DNA of 27,458 bases from a virus: IMG/VR virus record IMGVR_UViG_3300014913_000061, positions 1 through 27,458 of that record. One strand, 5' to 3'. Below, in pieces: positions 14,666 to 21,790 of the stretch (position 1 is its first letter; each line of letters begins with the position of its first letter). The position numbers and the translations under genes are program-made. A model generated the notes under the pieces. It did not search any database and had not been told where the DNA came from. It saw only the letters and a program-made list of their open reading frames with translations.

Positions 14666-15614
14666 CGAACTCCTCCAGATCCCCTTTGTGTGTCCTACTT
14701 TTACCAAAAAAACCGGGAGCACCCTTATCCTTCAATGCTCCTTTGTGCAGTGCATTTTTTTTACGCTTTTTTTCTCGCTTCTCGTTTTTTAGTTTTTTCC
14801 GGTTCTCGCGATCTTCAGGACTTTCAGTTATCTGATACTGCCGGATCAGGTAAACCCCATCTGCGGGATCATCGCTGTTAACCATTTCCTGTATTTTCCC
14901 GGGTTGTTTTTTCAGCCATTCGGTAAATTTTTTATTGTTGATTATATTCTGCCAGTCAGAATTTTCCTCAGTCATTGCCTGATCGAATGCCTTCTGTGTA
15001 AAGCTACTTTTAATTTCCATCACATCTTTTCCAGCAGCAATCTCCCCGCTGGCTATCGCTCCATCAATCAATTTGTTAGCTATGTGCTGTGCAACATAGA
15101 TAATAACATTACCAACTTCAGGGTAATCACTCATAAACTCCGACATATTCACATTTTCCCCGTCTGGAAGAGAAATCTCAGCGCCCTTCAGTTCTTCTGT
15201 GAAATAATCCATGTATTCTTCCGGATTAATCCTCTCATCAGGGGATGAATTAATATTCTTAAGATCGTCGTTCTCTGAAGCGTCATCATCGTCGTTCTCT
15301 GAAGCGTCATCATCGTCGTTCTCTGAAGCATCATCATCGTCGTTCTCTGAAGCATCGTCATCGTCGTTCTCTGAAGCGTCATTATCGTCGTTCTCTGAAG
15401 CGTCATCATCGTCGTTCTCTGAAGCGTCATCATCGTCGTTCTCTGAAGCGTCATCATCGTCGTTCTCATTTTCCAGTGCTACTTTTTTTGATTCTTCCCA
15501 AGCATCGTCGAACTCTTCCTCTTCATCTTTGGAAATAGACTGCTGTTCGAGTGTCTGATCGTCTGGATCTGAGGTATTGGAACTTTTACCTTCTGTCACG
15601 TTTTCTTTAGCCAT
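14631..15614 (-). CDS. acidic scaffold-like protein with eight DDDDASEN repeats
   Basis: A 327-residue ORF (AATAAGGAAA ribosome-binding site) located before the capsid gene, where phage scaffolds are usually found. It has a Ser/Asp/Glu-rich N-terminus, a motif EEFDDAWEESKK (about residues 34-45), eight near-perfect copies of DDDDASEN (about 52-115), a helical core (AEISLPDGENVNMSEFMSDY, then a helix-rich segment) and a Lys-rich C-terminus. The C-terminal end repeats the early motif as EEFDEIWEESKK. Acidic, helical and repetitive proteins in this position commonly scaffold procapsid assembly. The role is inferred from position and composition; there is no protease signature. Confidence 0.6.
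   Translation of the reverse strand: MAKENVTEGKSSNTSDPDDQTLEQQSISKDEEEEFDDAWEESKKVALENENDDDDASENDDDDASENDDDDASENDDNDASENDDDDASENDDDDASENDDDDASENDDDDASENDDLKNINSSPDERINPEEYMDYFTEELKGAEISLPDGENVNMSEFMSDYPEVGNVIIYVAQHIANKLIDGAIASGEIAAGKDVMEIKSSFTQKAFDQAMTEENSDWQNIINNKKFTEWLKKQPGKIQEMVNSDDPADGVYLIRQYQITESPEDRENRKKLKNEKREKKRKKNALHKGALKDKGAPGFFGKSRTHKGDLEEFDEIWEESKKNN
15265..15468 (-). repeat. 8 tandem 24-bp repeats encoding DDDDASEN
   Basis: Eight copies of a 24-bp unit plus half a ninth, inside the scaffold-like gene. The copies differ mainly at third codon positions and by one D-to-N change (GAT to AAT), so the protein repeat is preserved. Exact tandem repeats of this length are prone to copy-number change by slippage; an antisense-frame ORF across them is a shadow. 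Confidence 0.9.
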
Positions 15615-15660
15615 TGTTTTTCCTTATTTTAGTAAAAAAACCGACACAATATTTCTTATG

Positions 15661-15861
15661 CTAACCGCTATCGCGCATTCTTGCGGCAAGCCCGGCCCGG
15701 CGGGTCCTGTGTTCTTTCCTCTTTCTCTCCGCTTTTTTTCTTACCTCTTCCGCTTTGCGTAGCTTTGCCGCCTTAGCCTTTTTTCGTTTTTTATTTTCTT
15801 CTTTTTTCGTCTCTTTTTGAGACATAACAAAATTAAAAATATTTTTTGCAAGTCCAGGCAT
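15661..15861 (-). CDS. small Lys/Arg-rich coiled-coil protein
   Basis: A 66-residue ORF with a strong AGGAGG 5 nt before the ATG. After a short hydrophobic start (MPGLAKNIFNFVM) it is one long basic helix (KETKKEENKKRKKAKAAKL, RKAEEVRKKAERKRKEHRTR). The family is not recognised. The very positive charge suggests nucleic-acid or acidic-protein contact; the acidic scaffold-like protein is encoded immediately downstream, so an electrostatic partner is a tempting but unsupported idea. An extended hairpin (15888-15967) lies directly upstream. Confidence 0.55.
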   Translation of the reverse strand: MPGLAKNIFNFVMSQKETKKEENKKRKKAKAAKLRKAEEVRKKAERKRKEHRTRRAGLAARMRDSG

Positions 15862-15887
15862 TTCGCCCTCCTGTTTTTATTCCAATG

Positions 15888-15967
15888 GTTGAGATGAAAG
15901 CCCCGGATCCCGGCGGCCCTTGATCGGTACGAAAAGGGATAATCGCTACCAGAACTTTCATCTCAAC
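15888..15967 (-). ncRNA. 80-nt long-stem structured element
   Basis: A perfect 13-bp inverted repeat (GTTGAGATGAAAG with CTTTCATCTCAAC) encloses 54 nt that include a further CCCTT/AAGGG hairpin with TTCGTACCGATC in its loop, plus CCGGGATCCGG. There is no U-tract on either strand, so it is not a terminator. The loop carries the GATCGGTAC core of the hairpin family in the opposite orientation. It starts 8 nt after one stop codon and ends about 26 nt before the next ATG, in the leader of the basic-protein gene. It could be a processing site, a regulatory leader or a small RNA. Confidence 0.45.
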
Positions 15968-15975
15968 ACTGGAAC

Positions 15976-16233
15976 TCATGATGCACCTGCCTTACTTATA
16001 AGTGTTTTAGCCTCGTCTTCTAATTTTCCAAAAAACTTCAACCCCTCTATTACCCCGAGTTTGTAATAAATATGATTTTTAACATCAGTATCTGAACATC
16101 TCGGATTCTGTTCCATATTTCTTCGTTCAGCTTCTATCTTATTTTCAAACGCATCGAAAATTACTTTTCCGACTCCGGTTTCCCGGGCTTGTGCTATATA
16201 AAGAGCATCTCCGCTTTTTTTTATATATCCCAT
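15976..16233 (-). CDS. small helical protein after the portal
   Basis: An 85-residue ORF beginning at ATG 16233, 11 nt past hairpin T4; AACGG is a weak ribosome-binding site. It is helical and charged (EAERRNMEQN, KLGVIEGLKFFGKLEDEAKT) with no cysteines forming a metal site and no membrane segment. Short proteins of this kind next to portal genes in podoviruses are usually unnamed head proteins. Function not recognised. Confidence 0.6.
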   Translation of the reverse strand: MGYIKKSGDALYIAQARETGVGKVIFDAFENKIEAERRNMEQNPRCSDTDVKNHIYYKLGVIEGLKFFGKLEDEAKTLISKAGAS

Positions 16234-16244
16234 ACCGTTTTCTC

Positions 16245-16281
16245 AAAAAAAAGGCAAACCGACACGATGTACCGATTCGCC
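16245..16281 (-). terminator. family hairpin T4 after the portal gene
   Basis: Minus-strand RNA: GGCGAATCGGTAC, a 3-nt loop, GTGTCGGTTTGCC, then U8. The 13-bp stem is complete but uses four G-U pairs in different places from T1/T2, so the pairing is kept while the bases differ. It lies about 116 nt past the portal stop and 11 nt before the next start. Confidence 0.7.
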
Positions 16282-16397
16282 AGCAACAAAAATAAAGAAG
16301 AATGTTATTATTCTAATATCTCAGATTATAGCTATTTCAACTCTTTTTTTTAAAACTAAAACCACTCTTCATAACACTTCACGATTCTCAACAAAAC

Positions 16398-18458
16398 TCA
16401 CAACCCTTTATTGTTGGTTGCCTCAATCTGCCCGATAACCTTAGCGCGTTCCAAATTAAATTTTTCCGATTCGAGTTTTAATTTTGCCGCATCAATATCC
16501 ATTTTTACCCGTTCCATTTCTGCGTCTATTGTCAATTTCTCAAGATTTGCCTTAGCCGCTTCAATTTCCATAAGTAGCTTTTGCTTCTGAAGATCTGTAA
16601 TTTCCGCATTCTCCTGCATCGCCGCCTCTGAGCTCTGCCGACGTTCCTCATCCAGTGCTTGCATTTCTTCCAAAGTTTTCATATATTTCGCAGGATCAAG
16701 ATTATTTGCCATCATAATTGACTCTAGCAATTCCCGAGGTTTAACCTGCGTAGCAAAAAATTCATTTCCGGAAACAACTGCCAGCAGATGCTGGAGAGAC
16801 GAAAGTAGAATTATTTTATTTTTAAAAGCGACAAAACCCTCGGATTTTACTGAATAATCACCCTTCGGAATCTTGACATCCGGATCCTCCATATTCTCTT
16901 TGTAAAAATCAAAAACGATAGGCTCAATCAAATATTCATCAAAATTACGGACAACTCCTGCCATATACTTTCCTGCAGATTCATTCTGAATAGATACCTC
17001 GTAAGCAGTAGCAGCACCCTTTGAACTTATTCCCTGGCTTATTTTTGGGATCATGCTGGAATCATCAAGATAGCGCTCCGCTACATTGAGCACATCCAGC
17101 AAACTCGCACCTACATCCGGGATAACAATCGAATGCAACGCCTGTCGGACATCCAGACACTCCTCTGCCAGTTTATATTCTTTGCCAGGATAAAGCCCTT
17201 TATCATCGTCATCGTCCTCAATCATCCTGGGTTTAGTCCCGATAATCACGTTCCCAGAAAGCTTCTTATTGTCCTCAAATGCTTGCATAGCACCATTCAC
17301 AACTTTTTGCATTACCTCTGTATTGTCGGCAATCCCCGTGCCACCAATATCTCCAACATTGTCCTCCCAGACAACTCGGTAATAAGGCCTGTCCTCTTTA
17401 TTTATACGGGCAAATCTTACAATTTCATCCCCACTTCCCGCAACACAAACCATCACCTCAATTTCTCGACCGTCATACTCAGGAACTTCAAATACATTAG
17501 GAGATTTTTTATCTTTTAACTTCTCGAAGCTTTCCACAAGAGTCGCAGGCACTCTCCCCCAGAACTCAAGATATCGAATATTATTTCCCCTGTAAGTCAG
17601 GTTCCGGAGCTTTGGCTCAAGAGTTGTCTCATAGTCGGTTCTGTTTGTTTCACTGTCAGAGCTTTTTTCGGTCTTTATTACTCGGGCAATTGCATCGGAG
17701 TCCGAATATTCATCATGTTTCAATCCTTCCAGCCAGTAAGCGGAAACAAGCTGCCGTTCAATTATCCCGACAGATTCTCTTAAATCGTCATTTTCAAGAT
17801 CACGGAAGATGTTCCAGAGCGAAGAATACTGCACACCGGGAACCTCTTTTACTTTTTTTATGTATTCCCACTCATCATGATCCTCGACAAATCGCGAATG
17901 CTCTACGTCAACAACGGTTTTTTTCGCAAAAGCCTCGCCGTAAATAGCACAAGCCATTATTTCCTTCATTATTGTTTTATCGACTTTTGCTTCTCTCAAC
18001 TGCTGATCTATCAGTTTTTTCATTCTAGCAATCGCATCATCGATATCTTCCGGGCTCTGTGGTTTTCCGGAAGTACTAGATCTTGCAAACATTTCCTGCA
18101 CCCTGGTTGTCCCCCGGCTATCATCCGCTGCATCCATCCCGACCGAGGAGTCAACTGCAGCATTTTTTATTTCAGACTCGGAATGCGGAGAAAGAGAAAG
18201 AGAAAACGGAAGCTTGCCGCTTTGAAGCAAAATATCCATAACCAGCGAGTACCCCGTGATTATTTTCTGACGGGTCAGCCCTACAAATGTATCACTCTGC
18301 CAATCTTTTTTCTCTCCGTTATTTTTCCAGAAATTCTGAAGCTCACAACGAAAGGCATCAAGATTTTTCTGCCACTTTTCTTCAAGCTCTCTCCGATTTT
18401 GCTCCCAATTAGAGTAGAGTTCCGTAATATAAATGGCAAGATTAGATTTATTATCCAC
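16398..18458 (-). CDS. portal protein
   Basis: A 686-residue ORF with a GTG start (AGG about 8 nt upstream), in the position and size expected of podovirus portals. It has an N-terminal helix-rich region (ELYSNWEQNRRELEEKWQKN), then WQSDTFVGLTRQKIITGYSL, the W-x-S-x-x-F-V-x-L-T-R-x-K pattern of portal proteins in N4-gp56-type phages, followed by a kinase-like insertion, a clip/stem region (GGTGIADNTEVMQKVVNGAM) and PKISQGISSKGAATAYEVSI. The last 70 residues form a strong coiled coil (KQKLLMEIEAAKANLEKL). It follows the terminase genes and precedes the capsid. Confidence 0.8.
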   Translation of the reverse strand: MDNKSNLAIYITELYSNWEQNRRELEEKWQKNLDAFRCELQNFWKNNGEKKDWQSDTFVGLTRQKIITGYSLVMDILLQSGKLPFSLSLSPHSESEIKNAAVDSSVGMDAADDSRGTTRVQEMFARSSTSGKPQSPEDIDDAIARMKKLIDQQLREAKVDKTIMKEIMACAIYGEAFAKKTVVDVEHSRFVEDHDEWEYIKKVKEVPGVQYSSLWNIFRDLENDDLRESVGIIERQLVSAYWLEGLKHDEYSDSDAIARVIKTEKSSDSETNRTDYETTLEPKLRNLTYRGNNIRYLEFWGRVPATLVESFEKLKDKKSPNVFEVPEYDGREIEVMVCVAGSGDEIVRFARINKEDRPYYRVVWEDNVGDIGGTGIADNTEVMQKVVNGAMQAFEDNKKLSGNVIIGTKPRMIEDDDDDKGLYPGKEYKLAEECLDVRQALHSIVIPDVGASLLDVLNVAERYLDDSSMIPKISQGISSKGAATAYEVSIQNESAGKYMAGVVRNFDEYLIEPIVFDFYKENMEDPDVKIPKGDYSVKSEGFVAFKNKIILLSSLQHLLAVVSGNEFFATQVKPRELLESIMMANNLDPAKYMKTLEEMQALDEERRQSSEAAMQENAEITDLQKQKLLMEIEAAKANLEKLTIDAEMERVKMDIDAAKLKLESEKFNLERAKVIGQIEATNNKGL

Positions 18459-18482
18459 AAAAATACCTATTGTTATATTTTA

Positions 18483-18527
18483 AAAATAAAAAAGGCGAAT
18501 CAATACATTATCTGTACCGATCCGCCC
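18483..18527 (-). terminator. family hairpin T2 before the portal gene
   Basis: Identical over 45 bases to T1 (12845-12889): GGCGGATCGGTAC / GTATTGATTCGCC stem plus UUUUUUAUUUU in minus-strand RNA. It separates the 141-residue gene from the portal, whose GTG start is 24 nt away. The perfect identity of two copies nearly 6 kb apart implies recent duplication or ongoing gene conversion. Confidence 0.75.
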
Positions 18528-18547
18528 ATGGAGATGAAAAATTTTAT

Positions 18548-18973
18548 TTATTTTGCTGAGAGCTCTCGCCCCCCGAACTGATCATTTCTTACAGTAACTC
18601 CGGGAACAAAAACAAGAGCTTCCGCCACCGCATAACTTCCATCAGGATTCCGCTGTTGCGTGCTAACCTGCACAATAGCACCATTAGGCGTTGACATTGC
18701 TTTTGTGCTTTTCATCCAACCTTCTCTTTCACTGGATGCTTTGCAGAGAAGCTGAAACGCATCCCCATTGCCGTACACCTCGATATCCTTGACGTTTTTT
18801 CTTGCCCCGGATATATCGGAATTGCAAAGTGTTTTCATTCCTTTAGGTGATCCAGCATTGCATTTTAATACGTCTGCCTCTTCTCCGCTCGGATTGATCG
18901 CCTGTGCGCCCTTTTCAAATGATTCATTAATGGCTGGTGCTTCTGGTGCTTCTGGTGCTGGTGCTGGGGACAT
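18548..18973 (-). CDS. head-module protein of unknown function
   Basis: I use the ATG at 18973, preceded by GAGGAG with a good spacer; the frame is open to 19000. The 141-residue protein starts with an Ala/Pro/Glu-rich disordered stretch (SPAPAPEAPEAPAIN). It then has a beta-rich core with three cysteines (VLKCNAGSPKGMKTLCNSD, FQLLCKASS) and ends in strands (YAVAEALVFVPGVTV). The family is not recognised. It sits directly upstream of the portal and is framed by hairpins T3 and T2, which may make it a separately regulated transcription unit. Confidence 0.6.
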   Translation of the reverse strand: MSPAPAPEAPEAPAINESFEKGAQAINPSGEEADVLKCNAGSPKGMKTLCNSDISGARKNVKDIEVYGNGDAFQLLCKASSEREGWMKSTKAMSTPNGAIVQVSTQQRNPDGSYAVAEALVFVPGVTVRNDQFGGRELSAK

Positions 18974-19014
18974 ATTTATCTCCTCTTTTTGGGTTATCAT
19001 TCCTGAATTTTCTC

Positions 19015-19056
19015 AAAAAAAAAGCGGACCGATACATTTTGTACCGATCCGCTTTT
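19015..19056 (-). terminator. family hairpin T3, extended and near-symmetric
   Basis: Minus-strand RNA: AAAAGCGGATCGGTAC, a 5-nt loop, GTATCGGTCCGCTTTT, then more U. The stem reaches 16 bp with two G-U pairs. Because both flanks are A/T tracts, it could work in both directions, but the G-U pattern again favours the minus strand. It lies 40 nt past the stop of the 222-residue gene. Confidence 0.72.
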
Positions 19057-19095
19057 GGATAAATTTCAAGAATTATATTTACATGAAATAATATT

Positions 19096-19764
19096 TTACG
19101 CTATTTCTAAAAAGTCAAATGGTTTTCTTGTTTTTTTTTTACTTTTTCTATATGGAAACCTTTCAAAACCCATAAGAAGGCTCATAAGAGCAAAGATTTC
19201 CGGAGATTTACGTTCGTGATCTACACTATAGGAAGTAAGTGCATTCATTAGCGGCTCATCATTCCTATGCTGCAGCTTTTTGAGTGTCAGTTGTTCCCAG
19301 ATTCTCAACTCGGCATCAACATTATCCCCCCATAATATTTCCGTGAAATGCGGCGTGGGATCAACCATAGGACTCCGGAGTATCTGCAATAAATATGACT
19401 TATACGTTTCTCCCCTTGCTCCGGATCCATGATAAAAGAAGCTTGCTCCGAAATACTTACTCCAACACCTGTTAAACCATTCGCACAACCCCTTGAAACG
19501 TATGCCTCCGTCGTCGCCCAACACATGTTCTATAGTAACAAAACTCGTTTGCTGAAAAATGTAAATGATCCCAGACTGGACATCCATTCCGCCGAGCAAC
19601 GCAAATCCCCTGATACCCTCCGCAGGATCATCGGACATTTTAGGCCAGCAGATACCCCCGCGAATATAAAAATTATTCCGCTCACCATTCTTAAAAAAAA
19701 GAGTGGAAATATTCCGCCCGGACCTCAACACACTCTCGACATCCTCATATAAGAGATTCCTCAT
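19096..19764 (-). CDS. unrecognised protein between terminase and portal
   Basis: A 222-residue ORF with CAGGGGTG 4 nt before ATG. No family is recognised. It has aromatic/Gly-rich segments (NNFYIRGGICWPKM, YIFQQTSFVTIEHVLGDDGG, EWFNRCWSKYFGASFFYHG), a Thr/Pro-rich middle and a basic C-terminus (FPYRKSKKKTRKPFDF). The conserved-looking mix of Trp, Gly and His could fit a small enzyme or a portal-vertex protein, but no catalytic motif is clear. Its position after TerS and before the portal is typical of packaging accessory genes. Confidence 0.55.
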   Translation of the reverse strand: MRNLLYEDVESVLRSGRNISTLFFKNGERNNFYIRGGICWPKMSDDPAEGIRGFALLGGMDVQSGIIYIFQQTSFVTIEHVLGDDGGIRFKGLCEWFNRCWSKYFGASFFYHGSGARGETYKSYLLQILRSPMVDPTPHFTEILWGDNVDAELRIWEQLTLKKLQHRNDEPLMNALTSYSVDHERKSPEIFALMSLLMGFERFPYRKSKKKTRKPFDFLEIA

Positions 19765-19796
19765 AAAACACCCCTGCCCTATTATAACGGGTACGG

Positions 19797-20219
19797 TTAA
19801 TTTGGAGGCTTTGTTGAAACCCCCATGTTTGAAACAAATATAACATCCCCGGAATGTTCAATTTCTGAAGCAGCATCCCATCCCTCCATTTTCCCGAGTC
19901 GTTCTATAGCCTTAATTCTTACACTGGCTCCTATTTCAGGATCAAGGGAAATTGCAGAAAGCAGCAGCATTGCCCGCTCTCTATTTATCAAACTCCCAGG
20001 TATTTCGCCTGAAGAGGATTCTTTTATTGTCGCTACTTTTAATTCTGACACCCGATTTTTTATATCGGTTCGTTTAAGCCACCGCTTTGCCCCTTTCCTT
20101 GCACTACCTGGGGCAAGTTCCGTTTTTTCAGCAGCTATTACATAAGCGGCAACTCTCTCTTCCCCACTAGCAATCAGTACGCAGAACGCCTCATGTTTTT
20201 CATTTTTTAATGCGCCCAT
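19797..20219 (-). CDS. terminase small subunit-like protein
   Basis: I prefer the ATG at 20219, 10 nt after GGAGG; a TTG at 20225 with a 4-nt spacer is the alternative. The 140-residue protein begins with the small-terminase pattern (NEKHEAFCVLIASGEERVAA, then a short helix-turn-helix region followed by ARKGAKRWLKR) and a linker helix (VSELKVATIKE), and ends in a helical oligomerisation part (VRIKAIERLGKMEGWD). Small terminases bind the packaging site and deliver DNA to the large subunit. Here the gene follows rather than precedes TerL, which is unusual. Assignment is by pattern and context. Confidence 0.6.
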   Translation of the reverse strand: MGALKNEKHEAFCVLIASGEERVAAYVIAAEKTELAPGSARKGAKRWLKRTDIKNRVSELKVATIKESSSGEIPGSLINRERAMLLLSAISLDPEIGASVRIKAIERLGKMEGWDAASEIEHSGDVIFVSNMGVSTKPPN

Positions 20220-20235
20220 AATCAAACGTCCTCCC

Positions 20236-20262
20236 GGTCTGTCGGGTAGATCCCGATCTGCC
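20236..20262 (-). other. leader hairpin T6, diverged relative of the hairpin family
   Basis: Minus-strand RNA GG-CAGA-TCGGG / CCCGA-CAGA-CC with a 5-nt loop: two short stems and a symmetric CAGA/CAGA internal loop. The 5' arm (AGGCAGATCGG) resembles that of T5. It ends 7-15 nt before the TerS start, so it may shield or present the GGAGG site, which lies just 3' of the structure. Confidence 0.4.
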
Positions 20263-20279
20263 TATTATATAATACAATA

Positions 20280-20313
20280 AAAAAGGCAGAACGATTTATA
20301 TACCGATCTACCT
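20280..20313 (-). terminator. family hairpin T5 in the TerS leader
   Basis: Minus-strand RNA AGGTAGATCGGTA / AATCGTTCTGCCT, a 4-nt loop, then UUUUUAUUG. The stem has one U-U mismatch. It lies only about 18 nt downstream of the -10 of the candidate promoter at 20331-20359, so it could act as an attenuator. Next to it, 20312-20327 forms a CTAAAA/TTTTAG stem that competes for its first bases. Confidence 0.6.
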
Positions 20314-20330
20314 AAAACTTCTTTTAGATA

Positions 20331-20359
20331 AAAATACACCGGAAACAAAACAATGTCAA
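20331..20359 (-). promoter_or_regulatory. sigma70-type promoter candidate between TerL and TerS
   Basis: On the minus strand a consensus -35 TTGACA (20359-20354), a 17-nt spacer and -10 TATTTT (4 of 6 match). It lies 31 nt past the TerL stop and would drive TerS and the head genes through a leader with hairpins T5 and T6. It is the best promoter I find in a window that otherwise has gene-to-gene spacing too tight for one. Confidence 0.5.
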
Positions 20360-20389
20360 GACCACGGCTCTAATATTGTTATTATTTAA

Positions 20390-21790
20390 TTACACCCCGC
20401 CAAGGTCAAGAGGATTTAGCCCTGTCCCCACACCAGCCATAGGACGTGCCATAAGCACATGACATGCCTCATCATAAATATGATCCTCAAGTTTTTTATC
20501 AACATCTTCAGGATTGTGCATATCCGATTGAAGCATCGGAATAGTTCTAATAAACTCCCGGCAATTCTCATAAATCATCATCATCGGCATTTCACCGGGA
20601 ATTTTCCGGAGCCTTGCATGAAACTGCTTTATTTTCTGCGATCTATCCGCATTCCCTTTTCGGAGGATGATTCCCAGCTTGGCAAATTCATCAGCAGTGC
20701 TGGGAACCTGCCCCCCTTTTTGATAATCAGGTTTACGGTTAAAACATGTAGGATCGGACAGTCTTATTATATTTTTTCCCTTTATTCCGTTTTTTTCTTC
20801 GTGTTCGATTATTCTCTCTGCAATTTCCGGATCTGTCTCCCGGACACCGGTATCAGGGCTATTTTCCCTGCACCCATAAAGTTCAGAAAATCTAAACGCC
20901 CTGCCATCGTCATCAAACCACCACCAGCCAACGGAATAAGGTCGCCCGAACCCCCAGTCAAATGTCATGTAAATATTTTTATCTTCAGGTACCGGTATCG
21001 GTTTCATTACATGGTCCAGACGGTTAAACGCAAACATCTGACCGAGAAAAATATCCCAGTCGCCATTTTTATATGCGCTGCGATATGGTTCCGGCAAAGC
21101 ATCAAGTCGTTTAATATACCCGGGATCAGCTTGCATTAGAATTGGATTATCTTTTATTTTCCCCGGAATGTACTGCCTATACATCCCGGTTTCCTCGTCT
21201 TTCCTTATCTTATTCGGGGGAGCATTATCTATCCATATTCGTTTAACAAATTCATGCCCAACGCCTCCGGGGTTTGATGCACAAATAATCCCGGGTATCT
21301 TGTGTCTGTATTTTTCCGGGATATCCAGTGTACAGCGCACCCGGCATTTTAGATAATTATACTGAAACTCCAGAAAACTTGTTAATTCGTCAATAATCAG
21401 TAAATGAATCTCTGTTGATTGATAAGCAAAAACATCCCTTTCGTATTGCACAGAGCCAAAATGCAGCATTGACCCGTTCAAAAACTCCCAGCGCTTAGGC
21501 TGTTGCTTGTAGGTACCCGCCTCGTGCGGATATTGAATCTGAGTTGTCAATATGTGCGATTTGTCCAACTCGGGAAACGTGCGGCGGAAAAGATGTACCT
21601 GCAATCCCGGAATAAGCAAACACCACTTCAAAGCCTCGAATCTCAATGCGTGGCTTTTTCCCGGACCGGCAGCTCCTCCGAAAAGGATTTCATTTGCAGA
21701 GCTATTGTGCAATATCTGCTGAAGTGGCTGCGGATCATAATTTATTTGTATTTCTTTTTTTGTATTTTTTTCAACTTCTTTTTTTATCAT
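20390..21790 (-). CDS. terminase large subunit (ATPase/nuclease)
   Basis: A 466-residue ORF, ATG in ATGA overlap with the recombinase stop and preceded by AAGGAG. It has a Walker A motif FGGAAGPGKS (residues 37-46), Walker B LLIIDE (130-135), a coupling motif ASNPGG (171-176) and an RNase-H-like nuclease start YMTFDWGFGRPYSVG, with a likely metal-binding Asp in FDWG (about 278). It powers DNA packaging at the portal and cuts the concatemer. Size and order fit phage TerL proteins. This is the second-best anchor of the window. Confidence 0.9.
   Translation of the reverse strand: MIKKEVEKNTKKEIQINYDPQPLQQILHNSSANEILFGGAAGPGKSHALRFEALKWCLLIPGLQVHLFRRTFPELDKSHILTTQIQYPHEAGTYKQQPKRWEFLNGSMLHFGSVQYERDVFAYQSTEIHLLIIDELTSFLEFQYNYLKCRVRCTLDIPEKYRHKIPGIICASNPGGVGHEFVKRIWIDNAPPNKIRKDEETGMYRQYIPGKIKDNPILMQADPGYIKRLDALPEPYRSAYKNGDWDIFLGQMFAFNRLDHVMKPIPVPEDKNIYMTFDWGFGRPYSVGWWWFDDDGRAFRFSELYGCRENSPDTGVRETDPEIAERIIEHEEKNGIKGKNIIRLSDPTCFNRKPDYQKGGQVPSTADEFAKLGIILRKGNADRSQKIKQFHARLRKIPGEMPMMMIYENCREFIRTIPMLQSDMHNPEDVDKKLEDHIYDEACHVLMARPMAGVGTGLNPLDLGGV

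Noticed and set aside
15265-15468. CRISPR-like array
   Set aside because: The 24-bp units are directly adjacent without spacers and keep a reading frame; it is a protein-coding tandem repeat.
15188-15469. 93-residue minus-strand ORF MRTTMMTLQR-type over the 24-bp repeats
   Set aside because: It is the other frame of the DDDDASEN repeats in the scaffold-like gene; no ribosome-binding site and only repeat-derived composition.
15634-15670. Further family hairpin before the scaffold-like gene (GTGTCGGTTTTTTT)
   Set aside because: Only the 3' arm resembles the family; the 5' side pairs almost only by G-U and with a mismatch.
15888-15967. tRNA-like element (80 nt, long acceptor-like stem followed by CCA)
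   Set aside because: No T-loop, D-loop or anticodon arm can be formed; the 13-bp stem is too long for a standard tRNA.
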